This document shows positions 11,846 through 22,509 of a DNA stretch of 64,000 bases, one piece after another. Position numbers and translations under genes: made by a program. This DNA comes from Isoetes taiwanensis (taxonomy: Eukaryota > Streptophyta > Lycopodiopsida > Isoetales > Isoetaceae). Each line of letters starts with the position of its first letter. The stretch's first letter is position 1. The notes below the pieces were generated by a model, which was not told the DNA's origin, did no database searches, and saw only the letters and a list, made by a program, of their open reading frames with translations. The stretch lies in NCBI GenBank assembly GCA_021234155.1, contig JAJEKV010000017.1, positions 5,933,901 through 5,997,900 on the forward strand, given 5' to 3'.

Positions 11846-11990
11846 TTTAACGTCACGCCACTAGGCGGCATCCAACTAGACATGTGACGACACACCACAC
11901 TACAGTTGGGCCCTGCCCCCAACCACCTTACACTGCATCTGTGGGATTTGACACCCAACAATTCAGAGTGTGATTCAGAGGTTGCCATTA
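11846..11990 (-). mobile_element. tRNA-derived SINE (family 1), inserted in LINE
   Basis: The minus strand has a B-box-like TGTCAAATCCC, then GATGCAGTGTAAGGTGG and GGGCAGGGCCCA, then the 3' end TGGCGTGACGTTAAAA and a tetranucleotide tail. Each block aligns with 1305-1506. The 5' tRNA head is incomplete. Confidence 0.55.
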
Positions 11991-12418
11991 CTATTAGAGA
12001 GGCACTATCATATTATAAATGGTTGTAAAAAGAAAAAGAAGGGCTTGGCTTAGATCACACCATGAGTTTTTGAAGAAATGGAAACCAATTCAAAAAAGTT
12101 TTGGAAACACTGAAAAGGGCACCAAAAGGATGATTTGCTTGGTCTAGTTTCAGAATTGTATTGCGCTCATGACGACGAACATTGGTTGGTAGAGGGAGAG
12201 CTACTACCAATATTTAAAGAATGGGATATAAATGATGCACTTAAAAATTTGGAAAATGGAAAGGCAGTTGACTCCTCTGGTATGTCTTTGAGCTCTTGAA
12301 ATGGGGTGGAAAACATTTGCATGCTTTATTAGCAGATATTATGCAATAATTCTCTGATGCAAGGATCTTTCCCAACGGATTGTGACTTGAATAGTATAAG
12401 TTCCATACATATTGCCCA

Positions 12419-12560
12419 ACGGATGTGTGGTGAGTTGGTATAGGCCTAGTAATGCCAAAATAAATGTGCACTTGGTCAGGGGTTCAACCCTGGCCAGTGT
12501 ATGTTTAGCTTTGGGAGTTGGTTACTGGGGTTATACGATGATGATCCCCGACGTGGTAGA
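12419..12560 (+). mobile_element. tRNA-derived SINE (family 2) candidate
   Basis: On the plus strand TGTGGTGAGTTGGTATAGGCC can serve as A box. GGGGTTCAACCCTGG, about 55 bases downstream, looks like a T-arm and B box with its pairing bases. The 3' limit is not visible. Confidence 0.4.
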
Positions 12561-15018
12561 ACTTGTGCCTATACGTGTCCTCCACTTTGTCTGCCATAAG
12601 GCAGCAGGATAAGCTCCACAATAATTGTGTGAGTATGCACCAGTAAAAATTGGCTTCCATGTACACTGGGGCTGGTATACTGGTTGTTGCAAGTATATCC
12701 AGAATTATAGGAAATGGCAAGTATAACTTGGCCATTCGATTGGTGCCACATGGCACCTAGGGTTATGCACCACTCCATGATACTCCTTAATGGTATGGTG
12801 ACATACTCGTGACTTATCTGGGTATTATACATTACTTGTACTTATATAAGGCATATAATAGATGGAAATGTCATAGCAAAGGAAGCTGAATCAGTCCAGG
12901 CAGAATAAAAGAATCTGGAGGTGAAGCCGAAGCAACAAGATCCCAAGTGGTAGCCAAAGCAACAAAGATCATGTCCTGGGAGATTTACTTAGAACAAAGG
13001 GGATATGCCATCTGCGTTCAAGAGGTGGCCTAAAACACCCCTGGTATACTGACTTATGAAAGCTACTTTAACCCGTAAAATATATAGTTTATTCCAAATA
13101 GTGGTGAAACACCCCCCCCCAAATGGTAAGTATGCCTATGTAAAATGGTCGAAAAAATCCCCTATAGTTGAACTCACATGTCGTGGTGTCGCCAAACAAA
13201 TCCTCCGAGGATCCTGTGTCATGAAACAAGCGAAGCAACCAAAAGTATGGGATCTACAACAATGACTCTAACACTACTTGCAACTCCTATGCAAGAGAAG
13301 CACAATCCCTATGCAACTGCCCCTGCGCCACCTCCCCTGTGTAACCAGAAAATACAGAGCGGAGAGAAGAGCAAGCACAAGTTTAAAATTTCTAGAAAAT
13401 GTAGGCTGCCTGCCATGACCTGGCCCTCACTTGCCAAAAAAAAACCTTCCAAGATTTTTACTGCCTATCCAACCGGAATACCAACTCTATACAAAAGCCC
13501 TAGTGCTACCTTTCCCACACACATAACCCATCCACAAAAACTAAAAATGGCAATTTCCACCACATATGATTTCTAAACTATTGTAAACTGGTACGTTTGA
13601 TCCTTGTAGGCCACATTATCCTTGTAGAGACTAAATTAAAAGTCGCTTATGCTAGAAATTATGAGAAAAATTCAAAACTTCCAAATGAAGGCCAATGAAT
13701 ATTTTTCTTGGATGAATTGACTTCTCATATTCCATATTTCAAGTTAAAATTTAATTTTGGGTAAAAGCTATTGATTTGATTTGGACACATCCTTCTAGAA
13801 ACCAATATTGGTTCACATAAGGTAGAAGACAGTTTTGAGTCTGTCATGTTAGAATGGTCCTATCTCCCTTCGAGACCTCGGATTGAGTGCAAGTTCTTGT
13901 GTTTTACTCTCCATTAACTTGTAGGAAGGGTTTATTAAAAAATTGAGTTGTTGATTTTATATGAACTTTAAAGTGAACAATGCAAATGAACCATTTTTTG
14001 TCCATCGGGGGACAACTCTAGCGTTAATAATATTATTATTTGTATTGTATATTTGCTAATTTAAATATATTTTCATGCTTAATTTCCTTTTTTAAAGGGA
14101 AAAAATTTATTCCATCGCCCCGTCCTTAATGCATGTATAATCTGCTCCTCCCTCCTCCCCTCCAAATTCTCTTCCACAAAGAATACATAATACCTAATAC
14201 ACACTAGCGGGTCTTTTAGTTGGTATATATAATAAGATACATAACACCTACCCTCCACTTCCACTTTAATGACTAAGTCCCACTTTAATTATATGGTGCT
14301 CATCCTAAATGTCTAAGTTATAAACCCCTCGTATTATTGTTGTAAGTCGAATGAAATTCTTGGATGTTCAGACACCAGGCATGAAGTTGTGCCATTTTCA
14401 TTTGCAAATATATAGTTTCAAACAGTATAGTATACTGCTTGCCCAAGCTTTAATGATATTGTTAGTGGATTTCCAAAGGCATGAGAGTGATCACGCCAAA
14501 AAACAAGCAATCCATCTAACAATGAGTTAAAGCACATATAGCTCTGAGTAAGCTGATTTTAGGTCATTGCAAAAATTATAATATGTGCAAAATGGATGAT
14601 AAAATTCAATTCAATTCCCCCAAGAACTTGTTTGAGGTAATGGCTTTGTCATGTTCCCCTTGATTCCTTTAAACTTTTCAAATTTTGCCCCAAGCATGCA
14701 GACCATATATCAATATCTGGCAATGGCAATATGTACTTTCAATCAAGGTTGCCATTGCAAAGCTACAGTAAAGGTGTACAAGGTTGTAGCACTAACCAAT
14801 GGAGCCATCATTCAATTAAATTGGAATTATGTCTTGATTTTGACACAAATTTCATATTGTATATTTTTAATAGCATATTCAAATTCACACAAACCACCTC
14901 AAAAGTATGAAAATGTTATATCATATTATTTACAAAATAATCAATATTTCACAATATAGCTTCTTTTAATATATTGATGACACAGTTCTTGAAAAAAAAA
15001 AAAAATTTACATAGTTAT
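12561..15018. other. No gene recognised
   Basis: Short overlapping frames at 12505-12832, 13056-13576, 14079-14264 and 14651-14959 have no recognisable domain. A 10-C run lies at about 13111-13120. The remainder is AT-rich unique-looking sequence. Confidence 0.4.
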
Positions 15019-15408
15019 TCATTTTTCTTCAAGTACCCCCAATGATATCATGGCCTTCTTCCTTATATTCTGGGGTATTGTAATTCTCACATTTCTACCT
15101 GGAATAGTTTTTGGAGTCCATGAGTACAATACACTTTCAAAGTCTAGCCAAACATCAGGATCATTAGAATTCATTGTCCATTTCTTTGTCCAACAATCTA
15201 AGTATTTTTCTTTATCCGATACATTGGTCAACTGATGCACTGGACTCCACCATTCCACCTGCACATGGTTGAGGTTAATATTATATTCTTCTTTGCAAAT
15301 ATCAGAGATGGTGTATCCCAACCACACTGGATAGGTCTCTAAATCTGTTGGCTTTGCTACCACAAATTGGTGGCACTGCAAGTCATGGGAAGGTTCATAA
15401 GCTTCCAT
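15019..15408 (-). CDS. Hypothetical 129-residue open frame, possible transposon ORF piece
   Basis: The frame reads FVVAKPTDLETYPVWLGY, then HVQVEWWSPVHQL, YLDCWTKKW and GRNVRITIPQNIRKK. The pattern of a small barrel-like opening (VVAKP ... WLG ... VQVEWW) is typical of BAH or chromo-like tails attached to some transposon-derived proteins. I do not recognise the family with certainty. It lies 3.4 kb downstream, on the same strand, of the DUF7869-like pseudogene at 18854-19972, so it could be the C-terminal part of a related element. A stop at 15019-15021 ends it. No intron signals were identified. Confidence 0.35.
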   Translation of the reverse strand: MEAYEPSHDLQCHQFVVAKPTDLETYPVWLGYTISDICKEEYNINLNHVQVEWWSPVHQLTNVSDKEKYLDCWTKKWTMNSNDPDVWLDFESVLYSWTPKTIPGRNVRITIPQNIRKKAMISLGVLEEK

Positions 15409-15825
15409 GCCTAGAAACTTTGGCGTATTGTGCTTAGGATGTAACGAACCTAGGATCTTGTTGTGAGTATGTTATGGAATTTATATTATTAAGGGATGCA
15501 AAGAAATAACAAAATTAAAAATATCATACATGCAGAGTATGCGTCGTATATGCAGAGATTATACGGACAAAATATTGGTGGTTAAATCTAAATACAGTAT
15601 GTGATGGAGAAGCATTTGGAAGGAGATAGATTGCAGATGCCGGGATTGCTGAAGGAGCGAGTTGTATATAGTGATCTGGGAGCATTGCTGGAGTTGCAGA
15701 AGGGCAAATGGAATTTCCAGGTGGGGATCAAGACTTACACCTGGGGTTTTTCTAGTGTTAGTAAAGCTGTGTTTGATTCAACAGAGATTGTTCCTGGATC
15801 CTAGCATAATTTAGAATCAACTAAC

Positions 15826-16372
15826 ACATAACAACCATTGACATTAACAACACATAACAACCATTGACATTAACAACCAACACATAACTACCATTGACAT
15901 TAATTAGCACAACCATTGGGTCCAACACATTTAAATTAAAATCCCCCTTAAACCCCCTTTGGTTTGGGTGCATATTCACACGAGGGGTGACTCCGGGCAA
16001 CGAGAGCTGTTGGATAGGCATATTCACCCCTTATTCCTTAATCTACACCGTACATAAAGTTCCTCGTTTGTGGGGTATGCAAGTACAAAATTTGCTATAC
16101 TGTATAACAAGATTCGCAAAATACTATAAGATTTTAAGCGGAATACTATATGGTGTTGATTTCATACGTGCAAAATACAATTATGAGGGCTCTCGCTGCC
16201 CTACGTCACCTCCCGTGTGAATATGCACCCAAACCAAAGGGGGTTTAAGGGGGATTTTAATTTAAATGTGTTGGACCCAATGGTTGTGTTAATTAATGTC
16301 AATGGTAGCTATGTGTTGGTTGTTAATGTCAATGGTTGTTATGTGTTGGTTATTATGTGTTGGGGGATTTAA
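15826..16372. mobile_element. Foldback / long-TIR MITE
   Basis: The left arm (about 15826-15980) is the reverse complement of the right arm (about 16215-16370). Shared blocks include CATTGGGTCCAACACATTTA, CCCTTAAACCCCCTTTGG and TTTGGGTGCATATTCACAC. The arms are about 150 bp with few mismatches, around an unrelated core of about 230 bp. The outer ends contain a 25-bp direct repeat with AACAACCATTGACATT, so the exact termini and target-site duplication are unclear. There is no coding capacity. Confidence 0.75.
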
Positions 16373-16420
16373 TTTTTATATGTTGGATGTTAATGGTTTG
16401 TGTTGCAAAAAAACTTTTTT

Positions 16421-16435
16421 GGCCCCTTCGGGGCC
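16421..16435. other. Small perfect hairpin
   Basis: GGCCCC-TTC-GGGGCC, 6-bp stem, just outside the foldback element. Its meaning is unknown. Confidence 0.7.
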
Positions 16436-16439
16436 TTAG

Positions 16440-17088
16440 GGACATCCCCCCCCGGTGTTACAAAAATTTTAGAATTCAAACCAGAAAAAAACTAGAATTC
16501 ATTTGAGGCTTTCATCACCTGTAGCTTTTGAATTTGATCACAATAAAACAAATAGAACATAAGTAAAAGTTACCATAAAGATCGAGCAGATTGATCCCAT
16601 TATTCTGAAAGTCATAAAGTTTGCAACACCCATACACAAACATTTTTCAACTGGAATTTAACAGCAGCCTTTGGCCTCCATGAATTCTTGTGGTGAGAAA
16701 CCAAAGTGGGAAACTTTTCTGCTTGTTAGCACAAGGATCTATAAGCCTTGGAATTTGCTTAATAACTACCTCAAAATCTAAAAATGCATGGTAATTTTTT
16801 GCAAGCTTCATTCGGAATGAGCCATAAAACAATATCCAATAGCACAATCCTGTATTAATCAGCTGGTAGGATGTGAAAGCCTACCAAACCCGGCCGAAAA
16901 ATTGCTGTTTTAGCATAAATAACTTAACCAAACATATCCATATCATACACTATCAAAAAGATATCGGAGAGAACTTTCCAATGCAATAAAAATCATCTCA
17001 AACAGAGCTCTGGATCAAAAGTTATGATAAGAAATGTGTTGCCGGCGGGGAAACTGCACTACATGCGCCCTTCAAGCCCTTCATGTGC
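16440..17088. other. No gene seen
   Basis: The only frame (16647-16847 minus) has no recognisable domain. Confidence 0.4.
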
Positions 17089-17090
17089 CC

Positions 17091-17282
17091 ATTATGCACC
17101 ACACACACAAAAAGAGGGCTTTTGTTGTGAGCCATTGGTTGTTGACCATTGAAAAAAAAGGCTAAAATCAATGGCCCTTCGTGTGCCCATTATGCACCAC
17201 ACGCACAAAAAAAGGGATTTTGTTGTGAGCCATTGGTTGTTGACCATTGAAAAAAAAAAGGCTAAAATCAATGGCTCAGAAA
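17091..17282 (+). repeat. 98-bp tandem repeat, two copies
   Basis: Each copy starts ATTATGCACCACAC and contains GAGCCATTGGTTGTTGACCA and GGCTAAAATCAATGGC. The first copy lies at the duplication boundary. The whole block recurs at 24054-24245. Confidence 0.85.
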
Positions 17283-18035
17283 TGATGCACTCTAGATGTA
17301 CGCATTAGTACATCCATTTGAATAAATCATGAAATCATAGGAAAACCTTAGTGAAAAGCGTACAAAAACACAAAGAAAACCCCATGTTATTATGCTACAT
17401 ATTCATATGAGTGTGGCCATATAGACATGTATGGTTTATGAATAGCGAGTACTTTGTTCTTTGAATATCTGAAGCTTGCATGGTTGGAAAGTGGTCTAAT
17501 ATTTTTATCATGTTCATAATTTCAATCTGTGACAGAAGAAGCTGAGATAGCTTAGATGGGTTAGAATTCCCAAAGAATGGATTAAGATAAAATTGTTGAG
17601 ACATGAACTGGTTAAAATGGCATATTTCTTCTTGCATGCTGATGGCAGAACGGCATAATCTTGTTGATTTGGAATGCTTGAAAAGCATGTGAACTACCTT
17701 GGAATGGGCCGATCTGGGCCTCAGAGAGGTCGAATTAGTCAAAGAATACAGAATCAAGGAACTGAAAGCAAGATTTGGCAGCAAATAATCTGATTTTGGT
17801 GGCCACGAACTGACCAAAAACTACCGATTTGTGCCACAAACAGGTCGAAATGAACTGGGAACCATCTAAAAGGCAAAATCGAGATGATCGGGAGGGAGAT
17901 TGGGGCTGGATTTGGATGACTTGAAGGCCGGATTTATGAGCTGCAGATCGCGTTTACGTGACTCGCACATTAGGGTAAAATAAAAAGTTAAGAGTTAGTT
18001 CAAAACAAGAAACTGAGTTAATAAATCTAATTAAA

Positions 18036-18165
18036 GAATAGAATAGAATAGAATAGAATAGAATAGAATAGTTTTTTTAATGTCCACGGAGACCAATAGG
18101 TCATGGGACCCATACAATGGGCTAGTACAATCATTACTACTAGGATTACTACTAGGGTTAAGTTA
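18036..18165 (-). mobile_element. SINE 3' fragment with (TATTC)n tail
   Basis: On the minus strand a fragment ends TTGGTCTCCGTGGACATTAA followed by an A run and seven TATTC repeats. The layout, a body with an A-ended 3' end then simple repeat, matches the other SINEs here, with a different microsatellite. It recurs in unit 2 at about 24992-25125. Confidence 0.45.
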
Positions 18166-18202
18166 AAGAAACGGTTATTTTAATGGTTATAAGTTATTAC
18201 GG

Positions 18203-18245
18203 TATAGATAGATAGATAGTAATTTTAACGTCACGCCATTAAACT
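18203..18245 (-). mobile_element. SINE family 1 3' end with (CTAT)n tail
   Basis: The minus strand reads ATGGCGTGACGTTAAAATTA followed by CTATCTATC. This is the family 1 3' end, truncated to about 20 bp. It recurs at 25163-25205. Confidence 0.5.
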
Positions 18246-18853
18246 AGTTAGCAGGGTTATGGGAGCAACTGTCATTAAAGTCTTAAATAACAATTTCGGA
18301 TAAGATAATTAACTTAGTTGAATATTGTAAGAATGTTAAAGAATGTTTTTATTTTTAACTTAGGGAGGATGGTTGCATGTTGCATTATCGTGGTCGAAAT
18401 AATTATATGAACCATGGTTGGACTTTCCTGGTTGCATGAAATGTGTATTACGGAATTTCCTGGATGTTGGACTTGCAATGGCATGTATGATAATGGTAAT
18501 GAGTTATATATGGTATAATTCTTTGATATAGATCTCCGGGCGAGTCTAGGTGCGATGGTCTTGACTCGTGGTTTTACCGTAAATAAGAATGTAAATGGTA
18601 TTATTTGAACATCGGGCGTTGGTACCGTATGGTACAACATCATGCACAGTTAAGTGGTCCTCCAATTCTGGACGCAGCGTGGATGGGTATGTACACACGT
18701 GGTTACCCCGCCTCTATGTCACCGGGCCGATCACCGGAGTTGACCTTCCATCTTCCATTGGAAGATTGGAATCCCATTTCTCACCCAAAATGTGAATTGC
18801 AGAGGCCTAGAATGACCTTCAAGATCCAATGCATAACCATCCACAAAACTCTT

Positions 18854-19972
18854 CTAATCAGGCACTTCTTCTATGAGAGAACCTATAGGGTCTTGAGTAA
18901 TGCATTCATGCAAGATTTCCATTAGCCTAGGAAAGTTGGTCACTGTCTGATGCTTCAATATACAATTATACTTGCCAAATAATGCGTCCACATCCTCATG
19001 GGTATGCGTGGACATCAAAAACCACAAATTAACTCTTTCAAATATGCTCACAGCTATTAAGTAGGATAGTTGGCCAACACAATTATCAAGTTGCAAAAGG
19101 AACCTTCTAGGTAGATTTTGAGCTCTAGCATGTGAAGTTGAAGCTGCAACATGTTCCCTAGACCCATGCTTCCTAAACCTTGCCTTGTTAAACTTCTCAA
19201 TATCGTTAGGGTTTTCATCTAACAATGCACTATGTAGTGCCTTGCTAGCTGTAGGGTCATGGAGGTGACCATTATATCCATTTTCATAGTTTCTCAAACA
19301 CCTCATGATAATCCCAATATGAAAATCTGGACCATCACTCCACAACTCCAAACTGAAATGCCCATAGTAGGTTTGAGACTGTCCATGCAAGATTGCCCCG
19401 GTCATTGAGATCTGCAAATGATATGATCTTTCACATGACTTTAGTATGTACTTGAATTATGGAAGACAAGCCTTTTGCTGGTCCATCTTGTCATGTATAA
19501 TACATAAATAGTTATTAGGTTCCAATACAGATAAGGTCCTCCACATCTAATAATATGATATACATGATAGTTGATCAGTCATATGGTCCTTCATATGCTC
19601 CCTTATCCTAGCCCTTTGACTTGGTTGCACAGTCTTATCAAGACTCTCTTTCAACTTAGCACACAAATTGCACTTTGCAAAGTTGTTTGAAGTTGCTATG
19701 GTGACATGATTGAAATGCTTATTTCATCGCCTACTAAAGCTAGGTTGGGATATTGGAAGATCCAATTCTCGAAGTAGGGAATTCACTTCCTCCAAAATAC
19801 TCTTTTGAGTACAATGTGATGGTAACCTTTTCTCAACAACTGCTCTTCCATTTTCATCCCTTCTACTTTTGTGTGGCATACATTCTGCATTGAAGTCAAT
19901 ATATTTTTCAAATATCTCCCTGGCAGCCAAAATCCTAGAGGTTGGTCTCAACAAGCCATTATTTCCATGCAA
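18854..19972 (-). pseudogene. DUF7869-like transposon protein, unit 1 (three in-frame stops)
   Basis: One continuous minus-strand frame carries, in order, RLPSHCTQKSILEEVNSLLR, a Cys pair CNLCAKLKESL, DKMDQQKACLP, FLLQLDNCVGQLSY, and FLMSTHTHEDVDALFGKY. The last two match the LDN and GHTHED-D hallmarks of the DUF7869 family, found in plant, algal and animal mobile-element-like genes. The spaced acidic residues suggest an RNase H-like transposase fold, which is inference. Stops at 19724-19726 (TGA), 19547-19549 (TAG) and 19457-19459 (TAA) lie in the same frame with no frameshift. Each can arise by one C-to-T change from a sense codon. Unit 2 carries the same stops, so they predate the duplication. 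Confidence 0.65.
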
Positions 19973-20615
19973 AGCAATCCTGGTCCCTTCTGCCTGCTTT
20001 CATATGGAAGTTCGAATTGCATGGATATTCTGTCATGCTTTTTTACATATCCATTTGCCTAGCAAAAGGTATCTTTTTCTATTTGAATTTCTTTCATCCT
20101 GGAATGCATGTTGGAAAATTGTGTATATCCTTTAATATAGCTATATATATTGCACTATATCCCACCCTTTTTTACATATATACTTTAAATCATTTATTAT
20201 TCATAAGCTGTTTATAATCATAACCTAAGTCTCGTTATTCCTTCTATATTTTGTATAACACATACATAATTATATTTCTCATTCTATTATATTGAATGAA
20301 GCGCTGCATTCACTCTATATTTATTATATCAACATTTTTTTTCCCACCATATTTTGAAATACTTTTCTTCTTTTGACTATCTCGCATCTGTCAGACTGTT
20401 TTTTTTCTTAACCATACTTTACATCCACATGTGTAGGCATATTAATTCATTAGTTATATGTATCCTCATTTACATACAATTATTACACATACTGACATTG
20501 TTATATTTACATGGCACAGATACATACAGATATATTCTATGTGGCACCGTTAAGTCGAGGAAAGGGGTTAATTGGTCGTTGAGCGCCTCTGGTATCGTCG
20601 CCGAAATTGTCTGCA

Positions 20616-20888
20616 TCAAGAAAAGGGGCAATTCTGGAAGTAGTGTCCTTGGCGAAAGCATCGAACACATGCCCTATCTTGTCGGAGCTGTTTTTGTGTT
20701 TCTTTTGAAATAGAGTGAAGAAGCTATTGTGTAGCACTCATAATGGTGTCCAGCTTAGCAGGCACTGGGCATTGGCATGAAATAGAGATTGAGGATCCTG
20801 GATCCGAGATCATAGGGGCTGCCCCCTCTAATTCAAGGGTTCTTGTTGCAGCTTTAGCTATTGACTTGGTGGCAATTGCACGCACCAT
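20616..20888 (-). pseudogene. CCHC zinc-knuckle frame, gag-like, unit 1
   Basis: A frame opens at 20888 (MVRAIATKSIAKAATRTLE) and runs 54 codons to a TAG at 20724-20726. The same frame continues to LRQDRACVRCFRQGHYFQNC at 20628-20685, an exact C-x2-C-x4-H-x4-C retroviral-type zinc knuckle, and stops at 20616-20618. The TAG could be a mutated CAG. Such knuckles bind RNA or single-stranded DNA in Gag-like proteins and also occur in some host proteins. The piece before it, with CQCPVPAKLDTIMSATQ, is unrecognised. Confidence 0.5.
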
Positions 20889-21084
20889 GTTCGGGAGTTG
20901 CTAACACTTTTTAAAATGCGAGCCAGCCATCAGATTTTAGCTCAACATGGGGAAGATAGGGCATTCCCTTTGTCGATTTGCCCAGTAGAGGTGTGCTATG
21001 TGCTATGGTAGGCATTCTTGGGGATAAAGAAAGCAGACAAAGGAAAGAAGAAAGGCATGGATAAGAAAGTGACAGAGTACAAGT

Positions 21085-21500
21085 CAGATAAAAGAGCAAC
21101 AAATTCTCGAGCCAAATCCGGGTCCATCGGAAAGGAAAAATCATTCATAACCCTTTAAATCCCTATGGATTATGCCTTCATCATGCCACTGTTTGAATGC
21201 TAGGATCAAGCTTATCAATATTGGAGCGGCTTGAGCTTCTGGAAGTCGCCTTTGTTTAACAATCTTGGCCTCCAGTGCAGATTTCCATAACAAGTAGGCA
21301 AAAATCGATAATGGGTATGTTGATATGAAAGAGACGATGTGGGGTGAAGAGAGGCGCTTCATGATGATGATTCTTCTGGAAATCTCTTTCATGCTAATCT
21401 CGAGCTTTTTTAGAATTTTGCAGGCATATTGCTGATTCTTAAACTTGTGAGCGCATAGCTGGACCTATCCAGATGTGCTATTGCCCAGAATTTGCCAAGC
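21085..21500 (-). pseudogene. Protein kinase fragment, CDPK/CaMK-like, unit 1
   Basis: The minus-strand frame reads ILGNSTSG, a TAG at 21475-21477, then VQLCAHK, YACKILKK (VAIK-type lysine), EISRRIIIMKRLSSPHIVSF, EAQAAPILISLILAFKQWHD and GIIHRDLK (catalytic loop). After a TGA at about 21141 comes a possible remnant of the DFG region (GPGFG). This is the N-lobe through catalytic loop of a Ser/Thr kinase, closest in style to calcium-dependent kinases. The activation loop and everything after are missing, so it is a captured, dead piece. The stop in the glycine-loop region replaces what could be CAG. Confidence 0.6.
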
Positions 21501-21984
21501 TTTTATCTTTCTTCAAAGCCATGGAGAGCTCCAGGATGATAGGAGGCTATTAGGGCAGTCAATACCTGCAAGAAAATACCCTATCGAATCGTTTTATCCC
21601 TGCCGATGCGGTATTTTTGTTTAAAATGCTGGGGTGGGTTCTGGAGCAAAGAGTGAGTTTTCTAGCGCTTGCCTTATCCCTTCTCGGCTAGCAACTCGAC
21701 TAGCAAGTCGAGAAGGTTGAGAGGTTTATGTCTATTTATTCTAGTATTTTTGGGGCTGACCTTGAATGTAGTTTCAGAGTGCTTGGATCCCTCAACAAGA
21801 CTTCTTGAAGCATCTCGCTTGGCTCCATGGCCAGCCCATTCTCGCCTACCGAGGCGAGAAATTAAAAAAATTGTTTAATTAGTTTAATTTAGTAGTTTTA
21901 GTTGTTTAATTTGTTATGATAATTAAATTATTATATTTATTATTATTATTATTAAAATTATTATTAGCTTCATTGTTTCGCTTT

Positions 21985-22140
21985 GGATATGGTCCCATCT
22001 CCCCCTTTGCTCCTTTGCTCTTCCTCTTTGCCCCTCCTCCTCTTCCCCATGCCCTGCCCCTCCCTCTCCCTTTGCCCTTCCCCCTCCTCCCCTTCCCCTT
22101 TTTGCTCTGCCCCTCCCCTTTGCCCTCCTCGTGCTTACTT
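21985..22140. repeat. Pyrimidine-rich low-complexity tract
   Basis: A run of CCCCTCC, TTTGCC and CTCTTCC words on the plus strand, preceded by (TTA)n at 21935-21965. The overlapping long frames on both strands are composition artefacts. Confidence 0.8.
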
Positions 22141-22215
22141 TTTTTTTGCATGAGTCCCATTTTCTGCATGAGGCCCAAAGAATGTGACCCACTTTAATAA
22201 AATGCGATCTCTAGA

Positions 22216-22500
22216 TGGCATGTTGGAGTGCACGTGGCATGTTTGAGCCACTTTGGCATGTTGGAGCATAGGTGGCATGTTGGAGCCCATGTGGCATATT
22301 TGAGACACCTTTGCATGTTGGAGCCTAGGTGGCATGTTGTGGCCACGTGGCATTTCGGAGTCTAGGTGGCATGCTTGAGCCACCTTGGCATGTTGGAACG
22401 GAGGTGGCATGTTGGAGCCCACGTGGCATGTTGGAGCCCACGTGGCATGTTTGAGCCACCTTGGCATTAGGTGTTTGAGTTCCGTGGCATGTTTGAGCCA
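22216..22500. repeat. 19-bp minisatellite, about 15 copies, unit 1
   Basis: The consensus is TGGCATGTTGGAGCCCACG with variants TTTGAGCCACCT and GAGCCTAGG. About 285 bp gives fifteen 19-bp units. Because 19 is not a multiple of 3, each minus-strand frame cycles through His, Ala, Cys, Met and Pro words without stops, which explains the odd open frames here. It lies directly after the retrotransposon protease remnant. Confidence 0.85.
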
Positions 22501-22509
22501 GCTGACGCA

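Larger units (their letters stand above)
11338..12420 (+). pseudogene. LINE endonuclease-reverse transcriptase fragment, broken
   Basis: At 11390-11520 the frame reads GSCIVDLLI and then GPDSDHVSFIF, matching the end of an AP-type endonuclease, where SDH is the conserved motif. A frame change near 11575 leads to FKYEKELKANLDKIEW. At 12170-12330 the N-terminal start of a reverse transcriptase is visible: INDALKNLENGKAVDSSGM followed in the next frame by ELLKWGGKHLHALL, like the ...L..GKA.D..G...ELLK signature of LINE polymerases. Frameshifts and stops interrupt it throughout, and a SINE is inserted between the two halves at 11776-11990. The catalytic YADD region is absent. Confidence 0.6.

Noticed and set aside
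16421-16435. Bacterial-type terminator
   Set aside because: It is a GC hairpin without the context of a bacterial gene, and the window is plant nuclear DNA.
21906-22197. Gly/Lys/Arg-rich and Pro/Leu-rich frames
   Set aside because: They are produced by the pyrimidine-rich low-complexity tract and change between the two duplicated units.
22135-22500. Cys-His-Met-rich frame resembling a metal-binding repeat protein
   Set aside because: It is the 19-bp minisatellite read through; the real remnant in this frame is the protease domain upstream.
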